Assembly: GCA_019828595.1 (NCBI GenBank)
Contig: JAHQRK010000015.1
Location: 186,001 to 250,000, forward strand
Direction: 5' to 3'
Origin: Aphanomyces cochlioides
Taxonomy: Eukaryota; Oomycota; Saprolegniomycetes; Saprolegniales; Verrucalvaceae
DNA: 64,000 bases
The position numbers were made by a program, and so were the translations under genes. Under the pieces are notes generated by a model. It saw only the letters and a program-made list of their open reading frames with translations, did no database searches and was not told the DNA's origin. This document shows positions 43,586 to 53,513 of this stretch, one piece after another (within the stretch, counting starts at the first letter, position 1; each line of letters begins with the position of its first letter).

Positions 43586-44362
43586 AAGCAGTCGTGCTGT
43601 TCGTATCAATCGATACTCAGCGGCGTAGCACATGATGCCATTCTTATGTCTCTCTCACTAGTACTACCTTACGGATTTGACTAAAATGTCAAGTGCATTA
43701 TGCAAGTTATCCATGTTGCTTATGGCTTAGAATGCTATCTCAAGAAACATAAGGCTTTCTTCTTGGGGAAAGATCTGGAGTTTGTTCAGCCATGGCGCTT
43801 GCACGCATTTTGTCCTGTACAATGATGGAGCACACCAACAATCTCCATGGAAATCTTTTCTTGTCTAACTTCACACTACAAAACAATCTACCGGTAGGCT
43901 TACGTTGTCGTCTCTGTCTGTCAAAGAACCAAGGGGAGATAGCCATTACACAAGCACTAGACTTTGTCGACAACCACGACTGAGGAAACAATTGATTTAA
44001 ATATCACAAGTTTGAAATGTCCATCATGTCCTTATCATTCTAGCCAATGATATTGCAGCATTGACTTTTAATTATTGGCTTTCAACCAATCAAAATTATT
44101 ATTTAGCCTATCAACTGTTGTTTCATTGTCAAATGTTCACGAAGAGCTCACCCATGGCGCAGCCATGACTGGGAAGGGCATTGCGGATCTCATCAAGGAT
44201 GGGACTTGAAGATCGAATCAAAGATTCTAAATTCATCCACATGCAATGACGAAATCAGAGAAAAAGAATCGAAATTCCATCGATTTTGTTGCAATTTGAC
44301 TGAAATTCAATATTATTAGTCGACAATTTGTCGTAAATAGTCGATTGGACAAGTGAGGATCG
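43586..44362. other. spacer between convergent genes
   Basis: About 780 bp. CCAATGA, ATTGGCTT and ACCAATCAAA occur at 44045-44096. No gene recognised. Confidence 0.45.
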
Positions 44363-45340
44363 TCACCCAATGCAAGCGGAAGATGTGGACGTCGTGCTGT
44401 CTCTGCTGGTAAATGACGTGCCGACGATGAAGTCATCGCTGCTTTGTTTGAAGCGGGTGCCAGAGGCAGAACGCCGCCGCGCTTCTCGCTCGAGCTTCAT
44501 ACACAGCTCTGGCACAACGTAGTCGCGTAGAGACACGTAAGACGAGGATGTGTTCAGAGCACGGTCGACTGACGATGCTGCTGAGGCTTCAAGAAACGAC
44601 GACGTGCCATGGCGAGAAGAGCCCATGGGGCCACCAGGAGCTTCTTTGATAAATGAGCGGAGAGCGTCTGCAACTTCTGGCGATGCGTCGTCGAGTGCAG
44701 CTTGGAGAATGCGATTGAATTGGGCAATGCGACTTCGGACGAGCGTCTCCTTGGACGTAATGATGGAGATGAGGCCACCAGGAGGCATGGGTGGTAGAAA
44801 CACGCCACCGATTTCTTCTTCATGGTGCAGTTGATTCATGTAGTCTCGGTCTTCGTCGATGATGGCAACGTTATGTGACGGAGGCTTGAACAAGGCAAAT
44901 GGTGCGGGACGCATGTATCGACTCAGAGCAGCGTGGAACGATTTGAAGTCGTTGTAGCGGCGGCGAATCGTGTAGGATTCCAGAGGGCATGCGTGCGATG
45001 CCACGTGTAGCAGGTAGTACACAGTGCCATGGCTTACCACGGCTTTGTCCATCACGTGAATGCTGTCGTAGACGACACCCGCTGTCGATACAATCGCGGG
45101 TGCAAACTCGTTCACGCTGCTGCCAGTATACGAGTTGCGAGCAGGGCGCAGTGCAAAGTTGGAGAGAGGTGCTGATGTGCCATTATACGACTGGCGGCGC
45201 GTCACTATCACTTCAGTCACGCCATGGGGCGAGTACATGGGAGGCGGCAAGTTGGCCATTGGTCCACTTCGTTGAGTTTTCTCGAGGAGGGACGACGCGG
45301 CACGTGAATTCAGTCGAATGGCGTGGAAGGTTCGACGCAC
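44363..45340 (-). CDS. PX-domain protein
   Basis: A phox-homology domain protein of 325 residues, expected to bind phosphoinositides (often PI3P) on endosomal membranes. The PX domain spans about residues 90-240: KAVVSHGTVYYLLHV, then the signature YTIRRRYNDFKSFHAALSRY, a Pro-rich loop (PAPFALFKPPSH), FLPPMPPGGLISI, and the final helices RSRIAQFNRILQAALDDAS and DALRSFIKEAP. The RRRYNDF Arg/Tyr positions contact the phosphoinositide in known PX domains. The C terminus is Ser-rich (SSFLEASAASSVDRALNTSS...TSSACIG). Start at 45340 or, 27 codons later, at 45259. CCAAT motifs lie 145-200 bp upstream. No partner domain (SH3, BAR) is visible. Confidence 0.88.
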   Translation of the reverse strand: MRRTFHAIRLNSRAASSLLEKTQRSGPMANLPPPMYSPHGVTEVIVTRRQSYNGTSAPLSNFALRPARNSYTGSSVNEFAPAIVSTAGVVYDSIHVMDKAVVSHGTVYYLLHVASHACPLESYTIRRRYNDFKSFHAALSRYMRPAPFALFKPPSHNVAIIDEDRDYMNQLHHEEEIGGVFLPPMPPGGLISIITSKETLVRSRIAQFNRILQAALDDASPEVADALRSFIKEAPGGPMGSSRHGTSSFLEASAASSVDRALNTSSSYVSLRDYVVPELCMKLEREARRRSASGTRFKQSSDDFIVGTSFTSRDSTTSTSSACIG

Positions 45341-46002
45341 CCTGCACTTGGAGTGGCATTGTTGTGCGGAATATGCTTCCTAGGCGATGCCTTCTGTCAC
45401 TCTTGTTGACATGGTCAGCGCTGCGACTGTGTAGTGTCGTTCGGTCCATCGCACTGACCAGACCGTCGGCATGACCGCGTTTGATTGGTCGAAATACAAA
45501 ATTGAGGTATTTCATTGGCTAAAATATCTACAACCTGTAACCTCACAAACCCAACCTTAACCTTATTCTCTGACCTTGACATCGTGAAAGCTGGTCTCTA
45601 ATATGACATTAAAAACTGTAGTGCTGTTTATCTTGCTGTAGACATCAGTATAGCTCAGATTTAACACATCTTATCTTTGACGCTAGTTCAGTGGTCGATT
45701 CTGATTGGCTAATATTAGCTAAAGTGCAGTTTGATTGGCTAGCATTTCCTTGTCAATGCCGCCTTTCTAAGCTGAAACGGAACCGACCACATCGATCCTG
45801 CAGTCAGACGAGGGCCGCTTCACGTCGCGGCTCTCTGCTCTGTGCAAGGCCAGACGCGCATCTCTGCGGAATCCCCCTCGAAATCTCCCCATACTGCATT
45901 GCTGCGGATTGTTGGCATGTCTTCCATCCTAGCCTCTACACATAAAAGCCACTATAGTAAATCCGAGACACACACGAAGATCGAAGTTCAAAGGGGGACA
46001 GC
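45341..46002. other. spacer with CCAAT motifs
   Basis: About 660 bp upstream of the PX gene and downstream of the jelly-roll gene. Motifs: GATTGGT (45484), CATTGGC (45514), GATTGGC (45702) and GATTGGC (45733). No gene recognised. Confidence 0.45.
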
Positions 46003-48354
46003 TCAGCTAAACAAAGTGTCGCGCAAGGAATTCAGTTCGTCCTTGAGCTGGTCGATGTAGTCGTGGAGGACTTGGCCACCGTACTGAAAGCGCTCCACGA
46101 GGCGAATCTTCTCACTGACGACTGCTTTCCACTTGGCCACTAGCTCAGGATCAACTTCACCGGGTGGGGTCCACTTGAACACGTCGTCTGGATTGTACGG
46201 CCCGCGAGGTGTTGCTGGCGATGCTGACGATGTTAACGGCAACGATGGAGGTTCCTCCTCTTCTAGTGGTTGCAATGTCGTCGTCTGCCTCAAATATGTA
46301 GCTGTAGCTTGAACGGGACGAGCTGTCGTCGTAGCTGCAGCAGCATAGGCCAGGCTGTGATGTTCCGTTCCTACAGTAGATAGCCGTCATTGCCACAGCT
46401 GGGTGTGTGGCGAACCTTGTGGAATGGACCACTTTTGCCGCAAGTATATCTGCACGACGTCAATGGCGGCGTCTGGCAAGACGGCATCGTAGACAAGAAC
46501 TTCGGCAATTCGACCTACACTGTGTGAATGCGCTTGAAGAAGTGATATAACACACCCTGCAACGTTGAGGCATCGCAGATTGCCTTCACGTTTCCAAGCA
46601 CCGTCGTCTCGGCTGTGGAAAACTGCACGGCTGAGTTAACTGACGTCTCGGAGCCAAAGCCCATGCCTATGACAACGTTCAGCGCCATGGAATTGCCTGT
46701 CTGCTTGCCATTCACTTGCACGTGGACAGTGTTATCGAGCTTGTACGTCAAGACACTGAACGCTCCTGGTGAAATACCTTGAACATCCTACGAAGAGGTT
46801 AGTCAGTGCTCCTTCCACCAGTCTTTGTTACGGCTGCATCGACGTGGTCCATACCGAAGTACCCCGCGCGGCCACCTCGAAAACGGAATTGGCCATAAGG
46901 AGCATGGCCAAAGAACTTTTCCACTTCGTCATCACCCAGGCGGCGCGAGGGTGAAAGCACAAAGAAGAGCGTCATGTGATCATGGAGGAGAGTCCCATGC
47001 GACCAAATCATCGGGCATGTGAACTTGACAATGGGTTGACCATTTTGAACGCCTCGAACCCAGACGGGAAAAGTCTAACGTGTCCATCAATCCTTCATGG
47101 TGCAATGGATGAGGGTACCGTTGGGTCGGCCAGGTTTGCAGGGAGGAAAGCTCCACCGTCACCTCGACCCGCGCTGTTCTTCCACCTAGACCAACGTGAA
47201 ATGTTGCTGGAATTGACGAGCTCGCACTGTTTGACAAAGCATTGCGCGCTCTCAGCTGTGCAAGGCGCGACGAAGTCAACGCCATTGTCTGCTTGAAGCC
47301 ACACCTGAAGCCCTTTTTGATATTCCAGCGTCGGAAGTTGTTGCTGCGCAGTTTGGCTTGGTATGGCTGTAGTTTCAGTCGCCATGAGTGTAACCGGTGT
47401 CATTATCGGTGCTGCCGTCGAAGGAGCACTTTCGACCTCTGCAGGGTGCTGTGACGGTGGCTCTGTTTTTTCGGCTATTGATGGCATAGGAGCTGTGGTT
47501 TCTGGTGATGTCTCCTGGGGAATTGATGGTGGTGCGGTCTCCTGGGGAACTGGAGGTGGTGCTGTCTCCTGGGGAGCTGAAGGTGGTGCTGACTCCTGGG
47601 GGACTGGCGGTGGCCCTGTCGTTCCCTCTGTCGGTACATCGTTGCTTTCATCAAGAGTTGAACGCATTTCATCCAGTTTGCGTCGAATGAGAGCCAAGAT
47701 GCGTTGAAAGTCGACAAGTTTGTCCGGATTCGAGTCGCCACTAGCCTCAACCAACGCTGCTGGCGTGTCAGCTTCATCATACAGTCCTTCCTTTGCCTAA
47801 CTTGACATGAAGGTGGGATGAACTAAGGATGCCAACCTCGCCGTTTCCCTGAGCCAGAGCGTGCATTTGATTGTACAACACTACCCATTCGTTATGAGTG
47901 CGCGTATCAACCGAGTCGAGGGGAAGATTCCATCGCTCCAACAATTCATGCAGCGTCTTGTCGTCGTCACTCTTGCCAACAATTGGATCAGGGGCTCCTT
48001 CCGCATCCAGTTCAACAAGTTCTTGTTGAATATGGTCGACTTCACTAGAACTTGGCGGCTCAACACCTTGTGGTGCATTTCGCCAATTGGTGTAAATCAT
48101 TACAAGCACAACAGCCAAGACAAACACCATAGCAGACCTGTCAGGAATCAATCTCTACTGTTCAAGGCAAGAGCTAACCTTCGAATGAGAGCTTGTTTCA
48201 CCCATGGCATGGGGCGATCCTTCTTTCGATCGGTTTCGGTGAGTGGCGTCCGCTCATTCACAACCTGGTCGCTGCCCTTCCGGCGCACAGGTCCATGCAC
48301 GTCGCTGTTAGACACATCGTCGTCCGCGGGACTCACGTAGCTTTTGTGACCCAT
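46003..48354 (-). CDS. single-span membrane protein with proline-rich stalk and LamG-like jelly-roll domain
   Basis: Multi-exon gene. Exon 1 is 48354-48179, exon 2 48137-47837, and exon 3 starts at 47796; the next intron is about 47110-47064, with further exons down to the stop at 46003. Order: an acidic/basic cytosolic N terminus (to MPWVKQALIRR), a transmembrane helix (SAMVFVLAVVLVMIYTNW), a charged coil, four VPQETAPP-type repeats, then a lectin/laminin-G-like jelly roll starting GLQVWLQADNGVDF with WSHGTLLHDHMTLFFVL, RAGYFGMD and TYKLDNTVHVQVNGK strands, and VGRIAEVLVYDAVL. It ends in a helical segment (VDPELVAKWKAVVSEKIRLV). The fold is inferred from the LxVWLxAD opening and strand pattern. 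Type II topology is predicted, so the jelly roll faces outside; ligand unknown. Confidence 0.75.
47511..47618 (-). repeat. 27-nt tandem repeat (4 units) coding a Pro-rich stalk
   Basis: Four 27-nt units beginning TCTCCTGGGG (third base variable in the last unit) encode the 9-residue repeat APPxxPQE(T/S) in the jelly-roll protein. The length is likely to vary between strains. Confidence 0.75.
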
Positions 48355-48831
48355 GCAGTAAACCTTTCTGTAACTTGCACTTTGAAACCGACAGCATCAG
48401 TTACACTATGGAAATTCACTGGGAATAATTTCAGCCAATCATAATCAATTAAATTTATTATACTCGATTTTGATTGGTAGATTCAAGCGCACCCTATCAG
48501 TATGAGAAATGTATCCTTGAATATTTTTAACGCCTACAAGACATTCGAATGCATCGCCATAAGGTAAATAGTCATTTCCTTTGTTGCACCTGCAGAATTT
48601 ACCCATCCCTTGGTAAGAAACGGGAAGAAAGGTTGTGTTTGGATCAAGATAACTTTCTGGCCAATCAAAAGTCCTGTGATGTTGATTTATAGCCAATCAA
48701 AGTGAGTTATGGATATACTTTCAACCAATCCAAAGTAAGAATCCACTGACTGCAAGCCGAATCTCCGGATACGAAAGTGAGTGGCATATCCGGATGACTG
48801 TGGGGTTCTCGCAAAAAGTCGATTTGCCACC
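48355..48831. promoter_or_regulatory. shared divergent promoter with CCAAT motifs
   Basis: 477 bp between the jelly-roll gene (minus) and V-ATPase subunit A (plus). GCCAATCA (48434), GATTGGTA (48472), CCAATCAAAA (48661), GCCAATCAAA (48692) and ACCAATCC (48724) lie here, plus TCCGGAT at 48764 and 48789. The spacer must contain both promoters; the role of the motifs is inference. Confidence 0.5.
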
Positions 48832-50878
48832 ATGTCGTCGGTAGTGTTTGGAGATGCAGAGAAGGAATCGGATTATGGCTACGTGTACAAAGTGTCTGGT
48901 CCATGTATGAAGCTCCTTGTGCTGCTATTGTTGATACCTATGTCTAGTGGTGATTGCCGAAAACATGCACGGCGCAGCCATGTACGAATTGGTGCGTGTC
49001 GGTCATGACAAATTGGTCGGGGAAATCATTAAATTGGAAGGCACGAACGCGTCGATCCAAGTGTACGAAGATACATGTAGGCTGTACAACTTGCATTATT
49101 GGTGGCTCATATTGGATTCTAGCGGGTTTGACGGTCGGTGATCCCGTCGAACGTCGTCGCCAACCTCTTTCAGTCGAATTGGGTCCTGGTATCGTCGACA
49201 ATATTTTTGATGGGATTCAACGTCCTTTGGAATCGATTGCCAAGCTCACGCAGGATGTCTATGTGCCCCGCGGTGTAGATGTCCCCTCGTTGAACGATAC
49301 CAAGCAATGGCGCTTTACGCCCATTAACTTCAAGGAAGGTGATCCAATCTCCGGCGGTGATGTCTTTGGTACAGTCCACGAAAACGATATCTTGCACTCG
49401 CACAAGATCATGTGTCCTCCCAATGTATTTGGTACCGTGGTCAAGGTTTACGGTGCTGGCACTGATGGACATGAATCCTTCACGTTGCGTGATACGGTGC
49501 TCGAAGTGCGTGATGACACGACTGGCACGACCCACAAGCTCGGCTTGTCTCATTTCTGGCCTGTGCGTAAGCCTCGTCCTGTTGTGGAAAAGTTGGCTGG
49601 TAATGTTGCCTTGCAAACCGGTCAACGTATCATCGATGCTTTGTTCCCATCTGTGTTGGGCGGTACGTGTGCCGTCCCTGGTGCTTTTGGTTGTGGCAAG
49701 ACTGTCATTTCCCAAGCATTGTCTAAGCACTCCAACTCGGACATGATTGTCTACGTCGGTTGCGGTGAACGCGGCAATGAAATGGCTGAAGTGTTGTGTG
49801 ATTTCCCTGAATTGACCATGACTGTGAACGGAGCTGAAGTGCCCATTATGAAGCGTACTACTTTGGTCGCCAACACGTCCAACATGCCTGTGGCTGCTCG
49901 TGAAGCTAGTATTTACACTGGTATTACGTTGGCCGAATACTTCCGTGATCAAGGTAATCCCTCTAGCTGCCTTCAATCTTCTTGACGTGCTCCTCTAGGC
50001 ATGAACGTCAGTATGATGGCCGATTCGACCTCCCGTTGGGCCGAAGCTTTGCGTGAAATTTCCGGTCGTTTGGGTGAAATGCCTGCCGATTCTGGTTACC
50101 CTGCGTACTTGGGTGCTCGTCTGGCTGCCTTCTATGAACGTGCCGGTCGTGTGTCGTGCTTGGGTAGCCCCAAGCGTGAAGGCAGTGTGACTGTCGTTGG
50201 TGCTGTGTCCCCCCCTGGTGGTGATTTTTCGGATCCTGTTACGGCAGCTACGTTGTCCATTGTCCAAGTGTTTTGGGGTTTGGACAAGAAGCTTGCTCAA
50301 CGCAAGCATTTCCCTTCGGTGAACTGGTTGATCTCGTACACCAAGTACATGCGTGTGTTGGAACCTTTTTTCAACAAATTGGACCCCGACTACTCCAACT
50401 TGCGTACCAAGTGCCAAGAAATTTTGCAGAAGGAAGACAGCTTGTCTGAAATTGTCCAGCTGGTCGGCAAGGAATCGTTATCGGAAGATCAAAAAGTCGT
50501 GATGGAAATTGCCAAGATCATCCGTGAAGATTTCTTGCAACAAAATGCCTTTTCCGACTACGATTTCACGTGCCCGTTGGTGAAATCCGTTGGTATGCTC
50601 CGTTCGATCATCTTGCTCCACAACTTGTCCCAAAAGGTGCTGAACCCACTTGCAACATCCAATTGATTGATGGTGTGATTTTTTCGTAGGTCATTGCCGA
50701 CTCGCCACCTGATGCTCGTGTCACGTGGGCTCAAATTAAAGTGTCGTTGAACCCTGTGATCCAGAAGATTATCCAAACCAAGTTCCAATTGCCCAAGCAA
50801 CCTGAAGACCAATTGCGAAAGTTCTTTGCGAGCTTGGACGAAGAAATTGAAGCCGCGTTCCAATCGCTCTCGGATTAA
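48832..50878 (+). CDS. ATP6V1A: V-type proton ATPase catalytic subunit A
   Basis: Catalytic, ATP-hydrolysing subunit of the V1 sector, which drives proton pumping into vacuoles and other acidic organelles. Exons: 48832-48904, 48948-49076, 49123-49953, 49999-50636 and 50690-50878, giving 619 residues, the family's usual length. Seen: GYVYKVSGP near the start, the AMYELVRVG block, the long non-homologous insert of A subunits ([10 protein letters not shown]...[15 protein letters not shown]), the Walker A loop GAFGCGKT (about 254-261), [11 protein letters not shown], the Walker B region [20 protein letters not shown], and [12 protein letters not shown]. No mutations in key residues. Divergent from the jelly-roll gene. 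Confidence 0.97.
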
Positions 50879-51030
50879 TGCCATGACTAATACACCCCTT
50901 TTTATGCCATGCCGTTGGCGTTTTTGTCGATGAACCAACCCTTGCGATCGACTTTAACATCAAATTATGCAGGTTTTTCATGTTCACACTCATGTAGTTG
51001 ACCCAAGTTGATGTATAATATTATGCAGTA
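50879..51030. other. 3' flank and left edge of transposon island
   Basis: Short spacer between the V-ATPase stop and the left end of the composite element. The TA at 51029-51030 is the left flanking dinucleotide. Confidence 0.5.
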
Positions 51031-51046
51031 ACGTAAACGACCAATA

Positions 51047-51513
51047 ATGGCCGATTTTTTCAGTGTCCGAAATTCCTGTCGTATCTCACCTTCCATAACG
51101 AATATCGAAAATCTGGAGGTACCTAGTGAAAGAGGAGATGCAGGAAATCCAGTATCATACATGAGAGGTATTGAAATTGAAGAGTGTTTAGATGGAGTGA
51201 AGTCAAAGTTGACCCATTGGTTAATTCAAGAACAACCAATGGTGGCCGATATTATTACTTGGAATTTGTATACTTGATGTGACAGTTTTACCATCATTCC
51301 TGTAGGGTTAGGTCTAGACCAAATAAATATTGATGAAAGGATATAAATTTTAAGAGGTATGTGTCATTTACAGAACGATGCGTCTGACTGCAGTTTATTG
51401 ACATGCTTTGTATAAATTATCAAAGGTTATGAGTTACTGTCAGATTTATCAGTCCAAGAATTACCCAATCAAATGTGAATAAAAAATCGGCTACCATTGG
51501 TAAAATCGGCCAT
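51047..51513. mobile_element. 467-bp MITE inside the left terminal repeat
   Basis: Ends ATGGCCGATTTT (51047) and AAAATCGGCCAT (to 51513), flanked by TA on both sides (an AT duplication with slightly shorter ends is equally possible). GGCCGAT/ATCGG recur inside at 51242 and 51487. Removing it restores a continuous match between the two long terminal repeats, so it inserted after the composite element was formed. No coding capacity. Confidence 0.7.
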
Positions 51514-51547
51514 TAGAGAGATTTCGCAAACAGGTAGTATAGTACAC

Positions 51548-51578
51548 AAATCTAGTATAGATGAACTATACTAGATTT
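51548..51578. repeat. perfect 13-bp palindrome upstream of the transposase
   Basis: AAATCTAGTATAG (51548-51560), spacer ATGAA, CTATACTAGATTT (51566-51578). It lies about 55 bp before the transposase start and just inside the terminal repeat. A transposase or repressor binding site is possible; this is inference. Confidence 0.7.
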
Positions 51579-51633
51579 TATATGACAGACAGAAAGGAGC
51601 GTTTCGCAACTGCATTCTGTTATAGTTGAGGAA

Positions 51634-52671
51634 ATGGAAACGGCGTTTGCACTCGCGCTTGTGGCGCTTGACGAAGGATATGATGCTCTTGTCTATGCTT
51701 TGAACGACCAGACCATTCGCGAGCGGATTACAATTCCTGACGTGCGGTTCAATATAGACGCCCACAACGACGCAAGTTTCGCTGAGCTTTTCCGGTTCAA
51801 AAAGATTGAGTTCTTCATTTTCGTCGCCAACCTTTGCATAAGCTCAACAATCATACTGCCTTGTCGGACTCGTGTGACTAATGTCGAAGCCAGTTTGATT
51901 CTGCTCCGTCGGTTGACATATCCCAATCGTTGGTACGACTTAGCACTCTTGTTTGGGCGTTCAAAGCCAGCATTATGCCGCATTTTCAACTACATGATCC
52001 AGTTTTTGCATCAAAAATATCATGACAAGATTGCATTCGACTCAAACTTACTACGTAACTATGGTGCAATGTCTGTCAATGCGATCACAGTGAAGTCTGG
52101 TGTTCCCATTCAATGCGTTGGCTTCATCGATGGCAGTGTCAGACCAATTGCACGACCAAGTCGTCATCAACGGCAGGCTTACAATGGTCATAAACGAGTG
52201 CATGTAATCAAATTCCAAAGCGTTCTGTTGGCAAATGGGCTCATTTTGTCTTTGTACGGTCCAATTGAGGGCCGAAGGTACGACGTCGCTCTTCTACGCG
52301 AGAGCGGTCTTGGACAACGCATGCGTGACTCTGGGAGTGATTTTAATCTATACGGTGATCCTGCTTATCCTTTGCTCACCTGGCTCATCAGTCCGTTCAA
52401 ATCATCACGCTTGACAGTAGAGCAAGCTGAGTTCAATCGAAGGATGAGTCATGTACGGGTTTGCGTAGAATGGTGCTTCGGAGATATTATTCGAAATTGG
52501 GCATTCCTTGACTACAAGAAGAATTTGAAGATCTTTTTGTCACCAGTAGGCAAGATGTACTTGATCGGAGCTTTCTTGTCAAATTGTTTGACATGTGCGC
52601 GTGGAAAGAATCAAACTAGCCAATTTTTTGACATACCGCCACCAAGCTTGAGTGACTACATGCGTGAGTAA
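51634..52671 (+). CDS. PIF/Harbinger-type DDE transposase
   Basis: DDE_Tnp_4-fold transposase of 345 residues, one intact exon. Landmarks: LLRRLTYPNRWYDLALLFGR (helix-turn-helix-like region before the core), FIDGSVRPIARPSRHQRQAY (first Asp, D166), HVIKFQSVLLANGLI, GPIEGRRYDVALLRESGL (Asp 217), YGDPAYPL (D242) and RVCVEWCFGDIIRNW (E279). The FIDG...RRxD...GDxxY...E layout is that of PIF/Harbinger and related HARBI1 proteins. It starts some 100 bp inside the left terminal repeat. Function is probably intact. Harbinger elements usually need a second Myb-like protein, and one lies downstream on the other strand. Confidence 0.9.
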   Translation: METAFALALVALDEGYDALVYALNDQTIRERITIPDVRFNIDAHNDASFAELFRFKKIEFFIFVANLCISSTIILPCRTRVTNVEASLILLRRLTYPNRWYDLALLFGRSKPALCRIFNYMIQFLHQKYHDKIAFDSNLLRNYGAMSVNAITVKSGVPIQCVGFIDGSVRPIARPSRHQRQAYNGHKRVHVIKFQSVLLANGLILSLYGPIEGRRYDVALLRESGLGQRMRDSGSDFNLYGDPAYPLLTWLISPFKSSRLTVEQAEFNRRMSHVRVCVEWCFGDIIRNWAFLDYKKNLKIFLSPVGKMYLIGAFLSNCLTCARGKNQTSQFFDIPPPSLSDYMRE

Positions 52672-52950
52672 ATACAGACAACTATTAATGTGGACAATAT
52701 TTATCGTGCACCAAATGACTCCTTTTCAAACGTCGAACTTGGTGATAAAAGTCCATGTGACGACTTCATCATCTAGAAGAAACAATTTCTGGTAAGAGTT
52801 AAGTTTGTCGAAAGACTTGTAAAGGCATATTCATGCAGATAGACCTCCATGAAACGGCCGCATGGTTTTGGAATCGCGCTATCTGGGTTAGGGTTTAATT
52901 AAATACCGGGATTTCTCGTGTGAAATCATTTTTATTTCGTGCGCATTGTT

Positions 52951-53334
52951 TTATTTTATTTTTATTGCAGAATTAATTTTTCGTATAAAAACGACTTGAA
53001 TAATCAATACACGAATCATGATATTATTATATCCAAACAAACACCCCTTCGTGTCCGATTCGGACTCGTCCGCATTCGTGTCATCGGGATCATGCATGTC
53101 GAGCATATCATCAGTCTCCTCAGCCAACATCGCGCCAATTCTGCTATACTGCGTAATAATAAGAGATGCCGTGCTCTCTGCAATGCCACAGACTTCAGCT
53201 ACAAGAGTCCGCACATTCTTTTTCTTTTCACGCGACGGTGTTGCCGCTTCGCTAAGGAAATACGCGTGAACGCGCACAACCATCATCTTCTTGGCCTGGG
53301 GAAGCCGATGTTTCACCTTTTGTATATCAGCCAT
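52951..53334 (-). pseudogene. helix-turn-helix fragment, probably transposon-derived
   Basis: From the ATG at 53334 a 127-codon frame opens MADIQKVKHRLPQAKK and continues KNVRTLVAEVCGIAESTASL, a helix-turn-helix-like stretch resembling the N terminus of some Tc1/mariner-like transposases. An acidic region (ETDDMLDMHDPDDTN) follows, then non-similar sequence and a stop. No catalytic core follows. It could be a small accessory DNA-binding protein of the island or a relic. Confidence 0.4.
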
Positions 53335-53513
53335 TTCTTGGCCGATTTTGAATTGGTGTGAAGTCACAGAAAGGTGAATGTCAGGAGAATATTTCATTCA
53401 TTAAATTCAAAAGCTTAATCTTGCATTCTATGTTTGTATGAAGGCGTGACTAAAAATAAAAAGATGATGTACGATAACTTCTGGCCAGATTAATAATACA
53501 AATCAATGCAAAT

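Noticed and set aside
52939..53361. 140-codon plus-strand frame
   Set aside because: Antisense to the helix-turn-helix fragment; no motif of its own.
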